Source: Minisyncoccota bacterium (GTDB lineage Bacteria; Patescibacteriota; Minisyncoccia; UBA6257; HR35). From it: a stretch of DNA of 18,213 nucleotides. The stretch is taken from assembly GCA_028276315.1 (NCBI GenBank), contig JAPYWP010000004.1, positions 1-18,213 of the forward strand. The letters run 5' to 3'. Under the pieces are notes generated by a model. It was given only the letters and a program-made list of their open reading frames with translations. It ran no database searches and was not told where the DNA came from. Position numbers and translations under genes: made by a program. This document shows positions 1 to 7,103 of the stretch, in pieces; position 1 is the first letter of the stretch; each line of letters starts with the position of its first letter.

Positions 1-58
1 CAAAATTTGTTTTCGGATTTTCCAAGATAGAATTTTTTTTGAAATAATTAAGTTAAAA

Positions 59-268
59 TTATTCTTCTTTTTCGTTTTCTTCTTTCTGTGACTGCTTCTC
101 TAAAAATTCCCTAGCCCGCCTTCTAACCTCCTCTGGTTCAGATTTATCATTAGTAATTCCTTCCGCTTCTTCTCTAGTAATTTCTTCTACTCTCTCCCTC
201 CATTTTTCCTGCAATGCTTCATCCCAATTGTGAGTTTCGAATAAAAGACGTACTGAAAGCTTTCTGAT
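59..268 (-). pseudogene. C-terminal coding remnant, charged helix
   Basis: An open frame of 69 residues on the minus strand ends in TAA at 59-61 and is closed upstream by an in-frame TAG (269-271). It has no ATG or GTG; the only TTG lies about 20 residues in. The product would be highly charged, with tryptophans (NWDEALQEKWRERVEE) followed by an Arg/Glu/Lys-rich, probably helical or coiled tail. The protein-like composition without a start suggests the 3' end of a gene that lost its 5' part. I do not recognise a family. It sits beside the DUF5681 gene and may be a leftover of the same phage-like module. It could also be chance open frame. Confidence 0.35.
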
Positions 269-360
269 CTACAAAAATTAAATAGTTGTAGTATAATTCG
301 ACTCCTAAATTTAATCAAATAGTTTTCCCCTTGCTACTTTTATTGTGTCTAAACCAAATA
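265..360. repeat. Degenerate direct duplication, copy 1
   Basis: Two blocks here (265-298, beginning TGATCTA and containing AAATAGTT; and 336-360, containing TATTGTG) recur in the same order and orientation at 3013-3049 and 3081-3107. The spacing between blocks is nearly identical (71 versus 68 bases). The segment appears non-coding. Confidence 0.5.
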
Positions 361-480
361 TAAAACTAATTGGGGTCACACTGTTGACTTCATTCGAACT
401 ATTGAAAATATTATTAAACAAACTCCTTGGGAAGTAAAACTGAAGATCAGGAACACTTATGAGGTTTTAAGTACTTTATA
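352..480 (+). pseudogene. C-terminal coding remnant before DUF5681 gene
   Basis: A plus-strand frame without a start codon runs from just after an in-frame TAA to a TAA at 478-480, giving about 42 residues including DFIRTIENIIKQTPWEVKLK. The sequence looks protein-like (amphipathic, Trp-containing) and stops 28 bases before the DUF5681 start. It is probably the tail of a degraded upstream gene. No family is recognised. Confidence 0.3.
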
Positions 481-488
481 ATTAAAAA

Positions 489-508
489 ACAACTATTTTA
501 CAACTATT
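489..508 (+). repeat. Tandem ACAACTATT pair at the DUF5681 start
   Basis: ACAACTATT occurs at 489-497 and again at 500-508, directly abutting the ATG at 509, with an 11-base period. A third copy lies inverted at 281-289. It may be a binding site overlapping the promoter. No Shine-Dalgarno sequence is visible here. Confidence 0.4.
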
Positions 509-856
509 ATGCCTAATCCAAATATAAAACCAAGATGGAAGAAAGGAGAATCTGGAAATCCTGCTGGTAGACCGAAAGGGTCAAGGAATTACAGAACCTT
601 ATTTAGAGAGGCTTATATTGCTATAGCTAAAGATTTAAAATTAGGAAAAGATCCTGATGCTTTATTAGTTGAAATTTTGAAAAGAGAAATTAAAGAAGCT
701 TTAAAAGGAAATTATCCATTTTACAAAGATATTTTGGATAGATTGTATGGGAAACCAAAAAGTGAAGCTAATGTGAGTTTAAAAGAAGGAAAATCGGCAG
801 AATTAGAAGAAAAGTTATTGGTTTGGCTGAAAACCGGTAACAAAAATAAAAATTAA
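509..856 (+). CDS. DUF5681 domain protein (phage-like)
   Basis: A 115-residue protein whose N-terminus carries the DUF5681 signature KKGESGNPAGRPKGS (residues 11-25): a Gly/Pro/Arg-rich basic motif followed by helices. In known genomes this domain is common in phages and mobile elements, often next to terminase genes, and it has been suggested to act like a small terminase or DNA-binding packaging protein. The biochemical role is not established. The C-terminal half is Lys/Glu-rich and helical. The start is the ATG at 509, the only one preceding the motif. No terminase large subunit lies in the window and the flanking frames are broken, so the gene may be an orphan of a decayed packaging module. 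A fragment of a related gene lies at 3871-3960. Confidence 0.75.
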   Translation: MPNPNIKPRWKKGESGNPAGRPKGSRNYRTLFREAYIAIAKDLKLGKDPDALLVEILKREIKEALKGNYPFYKDILDRLYGKPKSEANVSLKEGKSAELEEKLLVWLKTGNKNKN

Positions 857-910
857 TAATTAAAATTTGCTGGTAGCTATTGGAAAAGAAGAGATTTAAA
901 ATATATTTTT

Positions 911-1363
911 TCATTTAGGCTCATAACCAATTTTGTTAAAGGATGCATCATACACATTTTTGTATCCATCATTACAAACCCAATCGTTACCCCAATAATT
1001 TAAGGTTGCATTAGGAGGAACATTAACCTTTTCGCACCCTATTCTATTAAAACTGCTATCGTACTTTGTCTTATATCCATAATTACAAACCCAATCATCG
1101 CCAGAATAATTTAAATTAGCATTCGGTGGGACTATAATTTGTTCGCATTGACCGGTGAAATAATTTCTCCTATACCCATAATTGCAATAACATTCATTGC
1201 TAAAATCTGATAAATGTTCGTTCGGACCACATATGACCGGTTCACATTTACCGGTGACATAATTTCTTTTATATCCAGATTTGCATAAACATGTATTACT
1301 CCACGTAGAAAAGTACTCATTTTCACCGCAAGCAATGATAGATGAAGAAGATATATTATCATA
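911..1363 (-). pseudogene. Cys-rich repeat region cut off by an in-frame TAA
   Basis: Directly after the TAA (1364-1366) of the upstream secreted-protein gene, the same reading frame stays open for 150 residues to TGA at 911-913. It contains no Met and no usable GTG near its beginning. It encodes Cys-rich repeats: two units of the type C.C..GY.RNY.TG.CE, then two 37-residue units with WVCN.GY...YD.SFN.IG. The conserved cysteines and repeat structure show it was selected as protein. The simplest reading is the C-terminal half of one about 261-residue secreted protein, split from its first 110 residues by a nonsense mutation. Stop readthrough is a less likely alternative. The final repeat has Tyr where the preceding one has Cys. 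The frame-shifted open frame over 1132-1362 is its shadow. Confidence 0.7.
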
Positions 1364-1696
1364 TTATCGCCTAAAGAATTTATGGGAATTTATGGGTATA
1401 TAAAAATTACTTCTTGAATTTCTTTTATTATAGTAGTTTTCTAAATAAGTATCAGGGTTTCCTGGAGCAATTTTACCTGTATAAGGATTAATATTCCCGG
1501 GGAAGCTCCAATTATTAAAAAGATTTCCGTCGGGATCGCTTCTATAATGTGGTCGAACATAGGTCCCATCTCTTCTGAAATATCCTCGCACCCTCACATA
1601 GGCCTCAGCAAAGTTTATTGAAAACAAAAACAATCCGAACAACATAATTAATAAAAGTTTTATTACTTTATTCTTATTTTGTATTATAAATCTCAT
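1364..1696 (-). CDS. Small secreted protein, possibly truncated by a stop
   Basis: A 110-residue protein with a clear signal peptide: basic start, hydrophobic stretch at about 13-28, and an AEA-type cleavage site near residue 32. The mature part opens with YVRVRGYFRRDGTYVRPHYR and then NNWSFPGNINPYTGK. This motif recurs in small bacterial exported proteins of unknown function. A TATAAT box lies at 1725-1730 on the minus strand. The reading frame continues past the TAA into the Cys-rich repeats at 911-1363, so the original protein was probably about 261 residues and this is its surviving N-terminal half. The short half may still be exported. No enzyme motif is visible. Confidence 0.65.
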   Translation of the reverse strand: MRFIIQNKNKVIKLLLIMLFGLFLFSINFAEAYVRVRGYFRRDGTYVRPHYRSDPDGNLFNNWSFPGNINPYTGKIAPGNPDTYLENYYNKRNSRSNFYIPINSHKFFRR

Positions 1697-1724
1697 TTTT
1701 TAATTATTGTTTGGACTTTTTGAA

Positions 1725-1730
1725 ATTATA
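1725..1730 (-). promoter_or_regulatory. -10 box of the secreted-protein gene
   Basis: TATAAT on the minus strand, about 28 bases before the ATG at 1696. No convincing -35 box was found. Confidence 0.4.
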
Positions 1731-1764
1731 TATCAATTTAAAAAATTTTAAAAATTATAAAAGT

Positions 1765-2793
1765 TTAATAAATTTCAAAACCATTATCGCTTACCCAATC
1801 TGAAACATCATCGTTAATTATTGAAGAATCCATATATATAGAAAAATCCCACCAATTTCCATTTTGATCCATATCCGAAACCTGACCATCAGAATTTATA
1901 TCTGCATCAAAATAAAAGTAGCCACCGTTAGGAAAATAAATTTCATCTATCTTGCCATTAGAAATATGCGCTTCTAAGTCATAACATCCTGAATCTGAAC
2001 AAGCCTCGATGGTTGTATAGCCATCAACATATTCTTTTATATCATCCCAATAATTTTCAATCGCTTCGTCATAAGAAATAGCTTTATTTTCTTCATCTTT
2101 GCTTAAAGAAAAATTTTTATTATAATTTGACAATTTTTCTTGCTTCGTTTTCGTTGATTTATTTAAGTCTCCATTTATTAATTGATTGGAACTTAAAAAA
2201 TCAAATATGATAACAAAAACTAGCATTATAATAAGAGCAACTATTTTTATAGTGTTATTATTTATAGATCTTTTTTTTAAAAAATTATTTAAAACTTCAT
2301 AATAAATAAAGAATAAAAACATAACTACGAAAAAATTCCAAGAAAATACTATTAATCCCCAAATAAAACCTAATGCCAAAGCTTCAAATGCGATTGTTCT
2401 ATTTTTAACTATAAGCAACAATTGTGGCGTAATGAAAGGAATTAAGAAAAAAATTGAAGCCAAAATAATATTTTCTATCTTATTAAATACTGGTGTTTCT
2501 TTTAGAGGAATAAAGTTTATGCTCTCACGCTCTGCCGTGTTTTCTCTGCGTTCTTTATTTCTTCTTTTAGATTTAGACGTAAATAAATATTCATCAAACT
2601 GTTTCTTCTTTTCTCTATCAGAAAGAATTAAATAAGCTTCTAAAATTTTTTTAAATTTTTCTGGATCACCACCTCTGTCAGGATGATGTTTTTTTTTGGC
2701 AAGTTCTCTAAATTCTTTTTTAACCTCTTCAATAGAAGCGAGATCTGGAAGTCCTAAAATTTGATAATAATTTTCAAAGTTTTCTTTTCTCAT
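1765..2793 (-). CDS. Membrane-anchored J-domain protein with EF-hand-like loop
   Basis: A 342-residue protein. Residues 8-70 form a J domain (DnaJ family) with the catalytic HPD at 37-39, which in this family stimulates the ATPase of a DnaK/Hsp70 partner. A basic linker follows (75-90), then hydrophobic segments at about 106-128, 135-166 and 182-201 that should place it in the membrane with the J domain in the cytoplasm. The C-terminal part after 202 is acidic. It contains a CSDSGC pair and, at 298-309, DINSDGQVSDMD, which fits the 12-residue EF-hand/dockerin calcium loop (D1, N3, D5, G6, hydrophobic 8, D12). It has none of the Gly/Phe, zinc-finger or substrate-binding domains of classical DnaJ. 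It probably recruits Hsp70 to the membrane; the target is unknown. The ATG at 2793 leads straight into the J domain. Confidence 0.8.
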   Translation of the reverse strand: MRKENFENYYQILGLPDLASIEEVKKEFRELAKKKHHPDRGGDPEKFKKILEAYLILSDREKKKQFDEYLFTSKSKRRNKERRENTAERESINFIPLKETPVFNKIENIILASIFFLIPFITPQLLLIVKNRTIAFEALALGFIWGLIVFSWNFFVVMFLFFIYYEVLNNFLKKRSINNNTIKIVALIIMLVFVIIFDFLSSNQLINGDLNKSTKTKQEKLSNYNKNFSLSKDEENKAISYDEAIENYWDDIKEYVDGYTTIEACSDSGCYDLEAHISNGKIDEIYFPNGGYFYFDADINSDGQVSDMDQNGNWWDFSIYMDSSIINDDVSDWVSDNGFEIY

Positions 2794-2832
2794 TATTACT
2801 AATTTTTATTTTTTTTCTTTTGGCTTAAAAAT

Positions 2833-2860
2833 ATTATAATATAGTTTGGAATTAAAGCAA
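2833..2860 (-). promoter_or_regulatory. Promoter of the J-domain gene
   Basis: On the minus strand, TTGCTT (2855-2860) and TATAAT (2833-2838) are separated by 16 bases. The leader to the ATG at 2793 would be about 33-35 bases and lacks a Shine-Dalgarno sequence. Confidence 0.6.
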
Positions 2861-2880
2861 AATAAGAATTTGAATAAAAA

Positions 2881-3015
2881 ATGCTTAAAATTTTTGAATT
2901 AGAATTAGCAAAAAGTAGGTGTAGAAAAAGGCTTTTTAACAAAGCTTTTAAAATTTTTAAAGAAAAATTAACTCTTTTATTGAAAAATACAAAACTACTT
3001 GTCTATGATTATTGA
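2881..3015 (+). other. Possible short coding remnant in the 2794-3176 gap
   Basis: The 383-base gap before the PH-like gene holds the J-gene promoter, a 44-codon frame (ATG 2881 to TGA 3013-3015, Lys/Leu-rich) and the second copy of the degenerate duplication. The frame stays open after the TGA for about 17 codons (KKNQIVIVDNLIIEVG), which looks like more of the same broken protein. No family is recognised and it may not be expressed. Confidence 0.2.
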
Positions 3016-3107
3016 TCTAAAAAAAATCAAATAGTTATAGTAGATAATTTAATAATTGAAGTCGGTTAAGCAATAATTTAACTTCTTATTGTGATGCCCA
3101 AAAATTA
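3013..3107. repeat. Degenerate direct duplication, copy 2
   Basis: The blocks at 3013-3049 and 3081-3107 match 265-298 and 336-360 in order, orientation and spacing. Further downstream (3871-3960) lies a fragment of a DUF5681 gene. Copy 2 therefore seems to repeat the layout of copy 1, with the PH-like gene lying between the two parts. Confidence 0.5.
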
Positions 3108-3139
3108 TTTTAAAAAGTATTAAAAAAATACAAAACATC

Positions 3140-3148
3140 TGTTAAAAT
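3140..3148 (+). promoter_or_regulatory. Extended -10 promoter of the PH-like gene
   Basis: TGTTAAAAT fits the extended -10 pattern TGnTATAAT with one mismatch. It lies 28 bases before the ATG at 3177. The same nine bases occur in the shared upstream blocks at 4344-4352 and 9030-9038 (minus strand). Confidence 0.45.
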
Positions 3149-3176
3149 ATATTTAGAACAAAAATTATTAATAATC

Positions 3177-3734
3177 ATGAAATTTTTTAATTTCTTATTT
3201 AAAAAGAAAAATCAAGAAAAGAGAAAAAAGAAATTGCTTGAGGAATTAAATCTTTTTATAGAGCAAATTAAAGCAAAAAAAGTAATAGAACCAATAAAAA
3301 CTGAAATTCTACTCAAAGAAGGAGAAAAAGCTTTTTTGAAAGAAGATACAACTTTATTAGAAACTAAAGCTGTTAGATATCATAAAACAAAAGCTATTGG
3401 AGTTAGAATAATACCTGGTGTGTATATTGGTTTTGCTCCTGGAAGATCTGAAAGTAAAGAAGAATGGAGAATTGTTGATAGAGGAGTTATTATCCTTACA
3501 AATCAAAGGTTAATTTTTGATGGTAGTAAAGAAGATAGGGTTATTCCTTTAAAGAAAATTATTTCTATTAAACCATCTTTAGATTCTATAGAAATCTCAA
3601 CTGAAAATAGAAAGAAAATTATGTTATTTAATGTTAATAATCCTTTTATATGGGCAACACTTATTCAGATTTTGGTTAAAGGCGGTGATTTAGAAAAAAT
3701 AGAAGATTTAAAGGTTGATATAGAGAATTATTAA
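3177..3734 (+). CDS. PH/GRAM-like domain protein
   Basis: A 185-residue soluble protein. The first 40 residues are strongly basic (Phe/Lys-rich start FFNFLFKKKNQEKRKKK) and could contact membrane lipid or nucleic acid. Residues about 95-175 resemble a bacterial PH/GRAM-type fold: DRGVIILTNQRLIFDG followed by RVIPLKKIISIKP, then alternating beta strands and a closing helix with NNPFIWATLIQIL. The LTNQRLIF pattern at 107-114 is the recognisable core of this fold family. Such domains usually serve as membrane- or protein-binding modules; no catalytic site is visible. It sits between two parts of a degraded duplicate of the DUF5681 region, so it may have been inserted there. No Shine-Dalgarno sequence is present. 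Confidence 0.6.
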   Translation: MKFFNFLFKKKNQEKRKKKLLEELNLFIEQIKAKKVIEPIKTEILLKEGEKAFLKEDTTLLETKAVRYHKTKAIGVRIIPGVYIGFAPGRSESKEEWRIVDRGVIILTNQRLIFDGSKEDRVIPLKKIISIKPSLDSIEISTENRKKIMLFNVNNPFIWATLIQILVKGGDLEKIEDLKVDIENY

Positions 3735-3870
3735 TAGTTTTTATTTTCTTTTTATAAAAAAATTTATAATCAAAAATAATAAAACAGAACACCGAATTAT
3801 AATCCAATAGTAATAAGATTTTAAAACATTTGTGGAATTCTACTAAAAATTGAAATACTCAATAAATTAT

Positions 3871-3960
3871 AAAATTTTATTCAGAGAAGCTTATAAAAAC
3901 AAAAAAAATTAAAAAAGTTTTATTTTCCCCACAAATTCTAAAAGCGATGTAAGTTTAATT
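3871..3960 (+). pseudogene. Remnant of a second DUF5681 gene
   Basis: In one frame this stretch encodes ILFREAY (3874-3894) and, after an in-frame TAA at 3910-3912, KSDVSL (3940-3957). The intact DUF5681 gene has TLFREAY and KSEANVSL in the same order. The nucleotide match over the first piece is about 18 of 24 bases. The middle of the gene is missing and no N-terminal GESGNPAGRPKG motif is found. The rest of the 3735-3958 gap is A/T-rich with no other recognisable signal. Confidence 0.5.
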
Positions 3961-4333
3961 AATAAAGTTCAAATAAATAATAATATAAAAGTCCAAAAAA
4001 CAAAAATATAGATATAACTGCAATGACTACTGCTATAATGGCTTCTTCTTTCTCTCTCAATATTATAGATCCATCTATATTAACCTTATATCCGCACATA
4101 CCACAAAATTTATCTTCTGGAGCTATTGAAGTCCCACAATTAGGGCATTTACTTAAATTAACATTATTAGAACTCTCTTCCCTATTTCCTTCTTTTGCAC
4201 TCAATAATACAAGCGATATCAAGAAAAATGAACCAACTAATATGATAAACGGGGCAAGCTTTTTTCCCATATCTGAATGGAGAAAATTAATCATCATAAT
4301 AGGGATCATATGAGAAAGTATTCCTTTGACCAT
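3959..4333 (-). CDS. Zinc-ribbon membrane protein
   Basis: A 124-residue protein with a hydrophobic segment at about 25-46, a zinc ribbon with CPNC at 63-66 and CGMC at 77-80, and a second hydrophobic segment at about 98-120 ending at the C-terminus. The four cysteines should bind one zinc; ribbons of this short type are frequent in bacterial membrane proteins of unknown role. Two membrane spans would put the ribbon on one face of the membrane. The ATG at 4333 is chosen over the internal Met codons because the conserved upstream block continues up to ATGGTCA, which also begins the M50 peptidase gene. The function is unknown; the shared upstream block implies co-expression with the peptidase and the zinc-ribbon pair. 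Confidence 0.65.
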   Translation of the reverse strand: MVKGILSHMIPIMMINFLHSDMGKKLAPFIILVGSFFLISLVLLSAKEGNREESSNNVNLSKCPNCGTSIAPEDKFCGMCGYKVNIDGSIILREKEEAIIAVVIAVISIFLFFGLLYYYLFELY

Positions 4334-4340
4334 TGTTAAT

Positions 4341-4420
4341 ATAATTTTAACACATTTAACAAAGTTTCGAATTTTTCTAAATTTTAAAAGTTATATTGTA
4401 GGGGCTATATGGTTAATTTA
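4341..4420 (-). promoter_or_regulatory. Shared upstream block, copy A
   Basis: This stretch aligns over about 80 bases with 9027-9107 and, with a gap, 6959-7025, always in the same orientation upstream of a minus-strand gene. On the minus strand it contains TGTTAAAAT (4344-4352), an extended -10 ending 10 bases before the ATG, so the leader would be only a few bases. The conserved part extends well upstream of the -10, which suggests a regulator site. Confidence 0.6.
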
Positions 4421-4446
4421 AAAAAAATAAAAAAAATAAAAAAAAT
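4420..4446. repeat. Three perfect A8T units
   Basis: Three exact tandem copies of AAAAAAAAT (9-base period), followed by AAAATTTTT. It lies in the 4334-4521 gap between two minus-strand genes. A-tract repeats of this kind bend DNA and slip easily in replication. Confidence 0.8.
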
Positions 4447-4521
4447 AAAATTTTTAACATAAAAGTAAGTAACAATTTTGATGATTTGTATTTATTAAAA
4501 TTTTTTATTAATAATCATAAA

Positions 4522-6000
4522 TTAATCACGTTTTAACTCTGTTACTTTAATTTTTGTACCGTGCCAGAGTAATCCGGCTGCTTGATAGTTTGAAAAGTGA
4601 ATCCTTCCAGATAAAGTGTTATCAGGTAAAGCGTTAATATCGGACCATATTATTTTTTCTCCATCTATTTCCTCTAACACTTTATTTCCCTTAAAAGGAA
4701 CGCATCTTGATGCAAAACCTGTACAATAATAACCTATTAATTCACCGTTGGGTAGAATCATAGCATCCAAGGGGCGTCCTTCTTTAAGTTCTTCTGTATG
4801 TTCAAACTCTATTATTTGATCCCCAATAAACAAATGCCATCTTGAATCAATCTCTGCTACCCCAGTAATAATGCCATTAGGCAGGACGAAAACTTCCCTA
4901 ATGTACTTTATTTCTTTATTACCCAATTTTTCTACAATTTTATTATTAATAAAAAAATGGGTACTACTATCAGAAAAATCAGCTGTTCCAATTAAACTTC
5001 CGTTTGGTAATAATTGAACATCATAAACGTGTTCAATACTTTTTCCTTCTATTTTCTCTAAGAGATTATCTTGTTTAAAAGGCAACAGTTGTTTATCAGT
5101 TGTTTCAATTATACCAGCATAGATGCCATTTGATAAAAAGTATAAATCTTTTACTTCTTTTATATCCCTTTCTCCTATTTTATTTATCAATTTTTCTCCA
5201 ATAAAAATTAACCAATTCCTGGAATTATTTAACAATTTAACTTTGCCGGCTAGCGTATTGTTATCTAGAGGGATAAAATCGCAAAGCCATATGGGTTTAT
5301 CTTTTATATTTTTTATAATCTTATTTCCTATAAATGGAATTAATCTTATTGGATTTGGAGAATATAACCAAAAACTTCCGGCTAATTCTCCATTAGGCAT
5401 AAGAGTAACTTTGTTAATAGCTGTCATCGGTTTTTTATCTTCTTTTTCTATTAAAGAATTGCCGCTAAAAAGAAACCAAAATCTCTCTTTGTTATCATAT
5501 CTAACGACATCAGAAGGTTCTATATCAGGATAAAAAGCCCCGGCTAATTCACCATTAGGTCTAAGCCAAACATCTTTGACATACTTAATTTTCATTGCTG
5601 CTATTTCATTAAAAATTTTATCTCCTATAAAAAGCATACATTTAAAATCAGAGCTAAGTTCTAGTACTCCTGCCAATAAACCATCTTGACGAAAGTAAAG
5701 ATGTAAAACGAAATCTATAACTTTACCTCCTATTTTGTTTATTATTTCATTTCCATAAAATAAAGCGTTTCTACCATTGGATAGGGTGATAATACCAACT
5801 TTAGTATTGTTGGGTAAAGCGGTAACGTAGTCTACCCAGGCTATCTTAATATTATGTAGTTTTTCAAGATTTAATATGTAATTAAATATTTCTCCATCTG
5901 CAAATTTTAATTTTGCTCCACAATTACCACAAAATTTCATTTCATCTGATATTGTTCTATTGCAGTTAGAACATTTTTTTGAAACACATTTTATAGACAT
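4522..6000 (-). CDS. Zinc-ribbon protein with beta-propeller-like repeats
   Basis: A 492-residue protein starting with a zinc ribbon: Cys at 10 and 13, then 24 and 27 (CSNC and CGNC), plus an extra Cys5. The rest is a series of about ten repeats of roughly 45 residues. Each contains a turn like LPNGELAG (RPNGELAG, MPNGELAG, LPNGSLIG, LPNGIITG, LPDNTLSG) followed by a strand, then often LFIGDKI or PFKGNKI. The pattern suggests a beta-propeller-like fold. No transmembrane segment or signal peptide is seen, so it is probably cytoplasmic. It lies only 7 bases downstream of the next zinc-ribbon gene (6008-6901), so the two are probably one transcript. Propellers usually bind proteins; the partner is unknown. 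No known family is recognised beyond the fold guess. Confidence 0.65.
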   Translation of the reverse strand: MSIKCVSKKCSNCNRTISDEMKFCGNCGAKLKFADGEIFNYILNLEKLHNIKIAWVDYVTALPNNTKVGIITLSNGRNALFYGNEIINKIGGKVIDFVLHLYFRQDGLLAGVLELSSDFKCMLFIGDKIFNEIAAMKIKYVKDVWLRPNGELAGAFYPDIEPSDVVRYDNKERFWFLFSGNSLIEKEDKKPMTAINKVTLMPNGELAGSFWLYSPNPIRLIPFIGNKIIKNIKDKPIWLCDFIPLDNNTLAGKVKLLNNSRNWLIFIGEKLINKIGERDIKEVKDLYFLSNGIYAGIIETTDKQLLPFKQDNLLEKIEGKSIEHVYDVQLLPNGSLIGTADFSDSSTHFFINNKIVEKLGNKEIKYIREVFVLPNGIITGVAEIDSRWHLFIGDQIIEFEHTEELKEGRPLDAMILPNGELIGYYCTGFASRCVPFKGNKVLEEIDGEKIIWSDINALPDNTLSGRIHFSNYQAAGLLWHGTKIKVTELKRD

Positions 6001-6007
6001 AGTAGTT

Positions 6008-6901
6008 TCACTTTTTTAATTTCTGACCACAATTTGTACAATAATTATTTGTATATTGGTTTTCTTTGCCGCACCTTGAACATTTAACTAGATTCAATTT
6101 TTGATTATCTTTTTCAAGAATATTTCTAGTGAGATTTTGCTCTTCTTTAATTCTTTTGCCTGCTTCTCTAATCAAGCTTTCAAACTGAAACAATAAAGTA
6201 TTAGCTACTTCTCTGCCCTTCTGAAGTCCCAATAATGATGAGTCTAAAGATATTTGAAGTCTATTATGTAAAGAAATAAGAAGTTTTTTAAATATTTTTT
6301 GTTCTTCATCGTTTAAACGATTGTAAATTTCTTTTAAAAATAAAAAGTAATGAGTTAAAATTTCATCTGGCATTATTAATTTGGGACTCCAGCTATTAAA
6401 AGTTGCAAATCCATTATTTGTTTTATAAAGTTTAATTTTGTATATTATCTCTTTTGGCAAATTCTCTAATAACATTGCTTTAGTACGCACTATTGACTCC
6501 CATTCTGGAAAATAACGTAAATCTGACATCCCCAGTTTACTAATTTGGTCATAGATATCGCTTACTATTTGATAATACTTAGACCACATACTAGCATCAT
6601 TTCTAAAATAGTCTTTATCTGTGATCCATTCAAAGTCATTATTAATAAATTCAGGAAGAGTCCTATTTAAAAAGATCGAATATAGAACACTATTACTATT
6701 TTTTAAGAATAACCATGAAATTTTTGCTGTATATAGAGCTGTTAGTGCGTATAAATAAAATTTATCTTCATAAATCACGTTAAATTTATATAGATTTTGC
6801 GGATCTTCTATCGAATAACAAGGACGAATTTTCATTTCCACTTCAGCTATAGGTTCTCCGTATCCTGAAAAAATTTCTATTAATTTACTTAGAAAGGACA
6901 T
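6008..6901 (-). CDS. Helical protein with C-terminal zinc ribbon
   Basis: A 297-residue protein, mostly predicted helical, with a zinc ribbon at the very C-terminus: Cys 274, 277, 288 and 291 (CSRC and CTNC). The body has many Tyr, Trp and Phe residues and no catalytic motif that I recognise. There is no signal peptide, and no convincing membrane helix. It is the first gene of a two-gene unit with the propeller protein (7-base gap), and a copy of the shared upstream block starts about 58 bases before its ATG. A ribbon at the C-terminus here and at the N-terminus of the downstream protein suggests the ribbons serve the same docking or metal-dependent role. The function is unknown. Confidence 0.6.
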   Translation of the reverse strand: MSFLSKLIEIFSGYGEPIAEVEMKIRPCYSIEDPQNLYKFNVIYEDKFYLYALTALYTAKISWLFLKNSNSVLYSIFLNRTLPEFINNDFEWITDKDYFRNDASMWSKYYQIVSDIYDQISKLGMSDLRYFPEWESIVRTKAMLLENLPKEIIYKIKLYKTNNGFATFNSWSPKLIMPDEILTHYFLFLKEIYNRLNDEEQKIFKKLLISLHNRLQISLDSSLLGLQKGREVANTLLFQFESLIREAGKRIKEEQNLTRNILEKDNQKLNLVKCSRCGKENQYTNNYCTNCGQKLKK

Positions 6902-6958
6902 TTTTAATAAAAATTCTTTAATTTTTCTAAATTTTAATAAATTTTACAAAATTTTATA

Positions 6959-7025
6959 ATAATTTCAACACTTTTAACAAGGTTTTGGATTTTTATAAAT
7001 TTTAAGGGTTATATGGTGGTAATTA
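6959..7025 (-). promoter_or_regulatory. Shared upstream block, copy B
   Basis: Aligns with copies A and C from ATAATTTCAACAC through the TTAACAAGGTTTT core to TTATATGGTGG, with a gap of about 14 bases relative to A. The -10-like core is TGTTGAAAT on the minus strand. It lies about 58 bases before the ATG, farther than in the other copies, so a nearer TATAAA-like start could also be used. The rest of the 6902-7103 gap shows nothing else. Confidence 0.5.
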
Positions 7026-7103
7026 TATAATGAAGTTTAAAATTAAAAATTTCATTCTAAAATTTAATAATTATTAAATTTTTATTTAATTAAACAAATA
7101 AAT

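Noticed and set aside
1..508. Second att copy for the tRNA-His insertion
   Set aside because: No stretch matching the tRNA 3' end is visible here or elsewhere in the window.
1132..1362. Open frame of 76 codons on the minus strand
   Set aside because: It is the frame-shifted shadow of the Cys-rich repeats; the neighbouring frame carries the conserved cysteines and repeat pattern, while this one shows only their echoes.
1364..1366. Alternative genetic code as explanation for the in-frame stop
   Set aside because: The CPR recoding that is known reads TGA as glycine, but the internal stop here is TAA, and TGA ends both comF and the Cys-rich frame.
4023..4313. Plus-strand open frame of 96 codons
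   Set aside because: It lies antisense to the zinc-ribbon membrane gene, whose CxxC pairs and membrane spans mark the real frame.
5123..5533. Plus-strand open frame of 136 codons
   Set aside because: It is antisense to the repeat protein, and its Pro/Leu/Ser-rich composition mirrors the coding strand.
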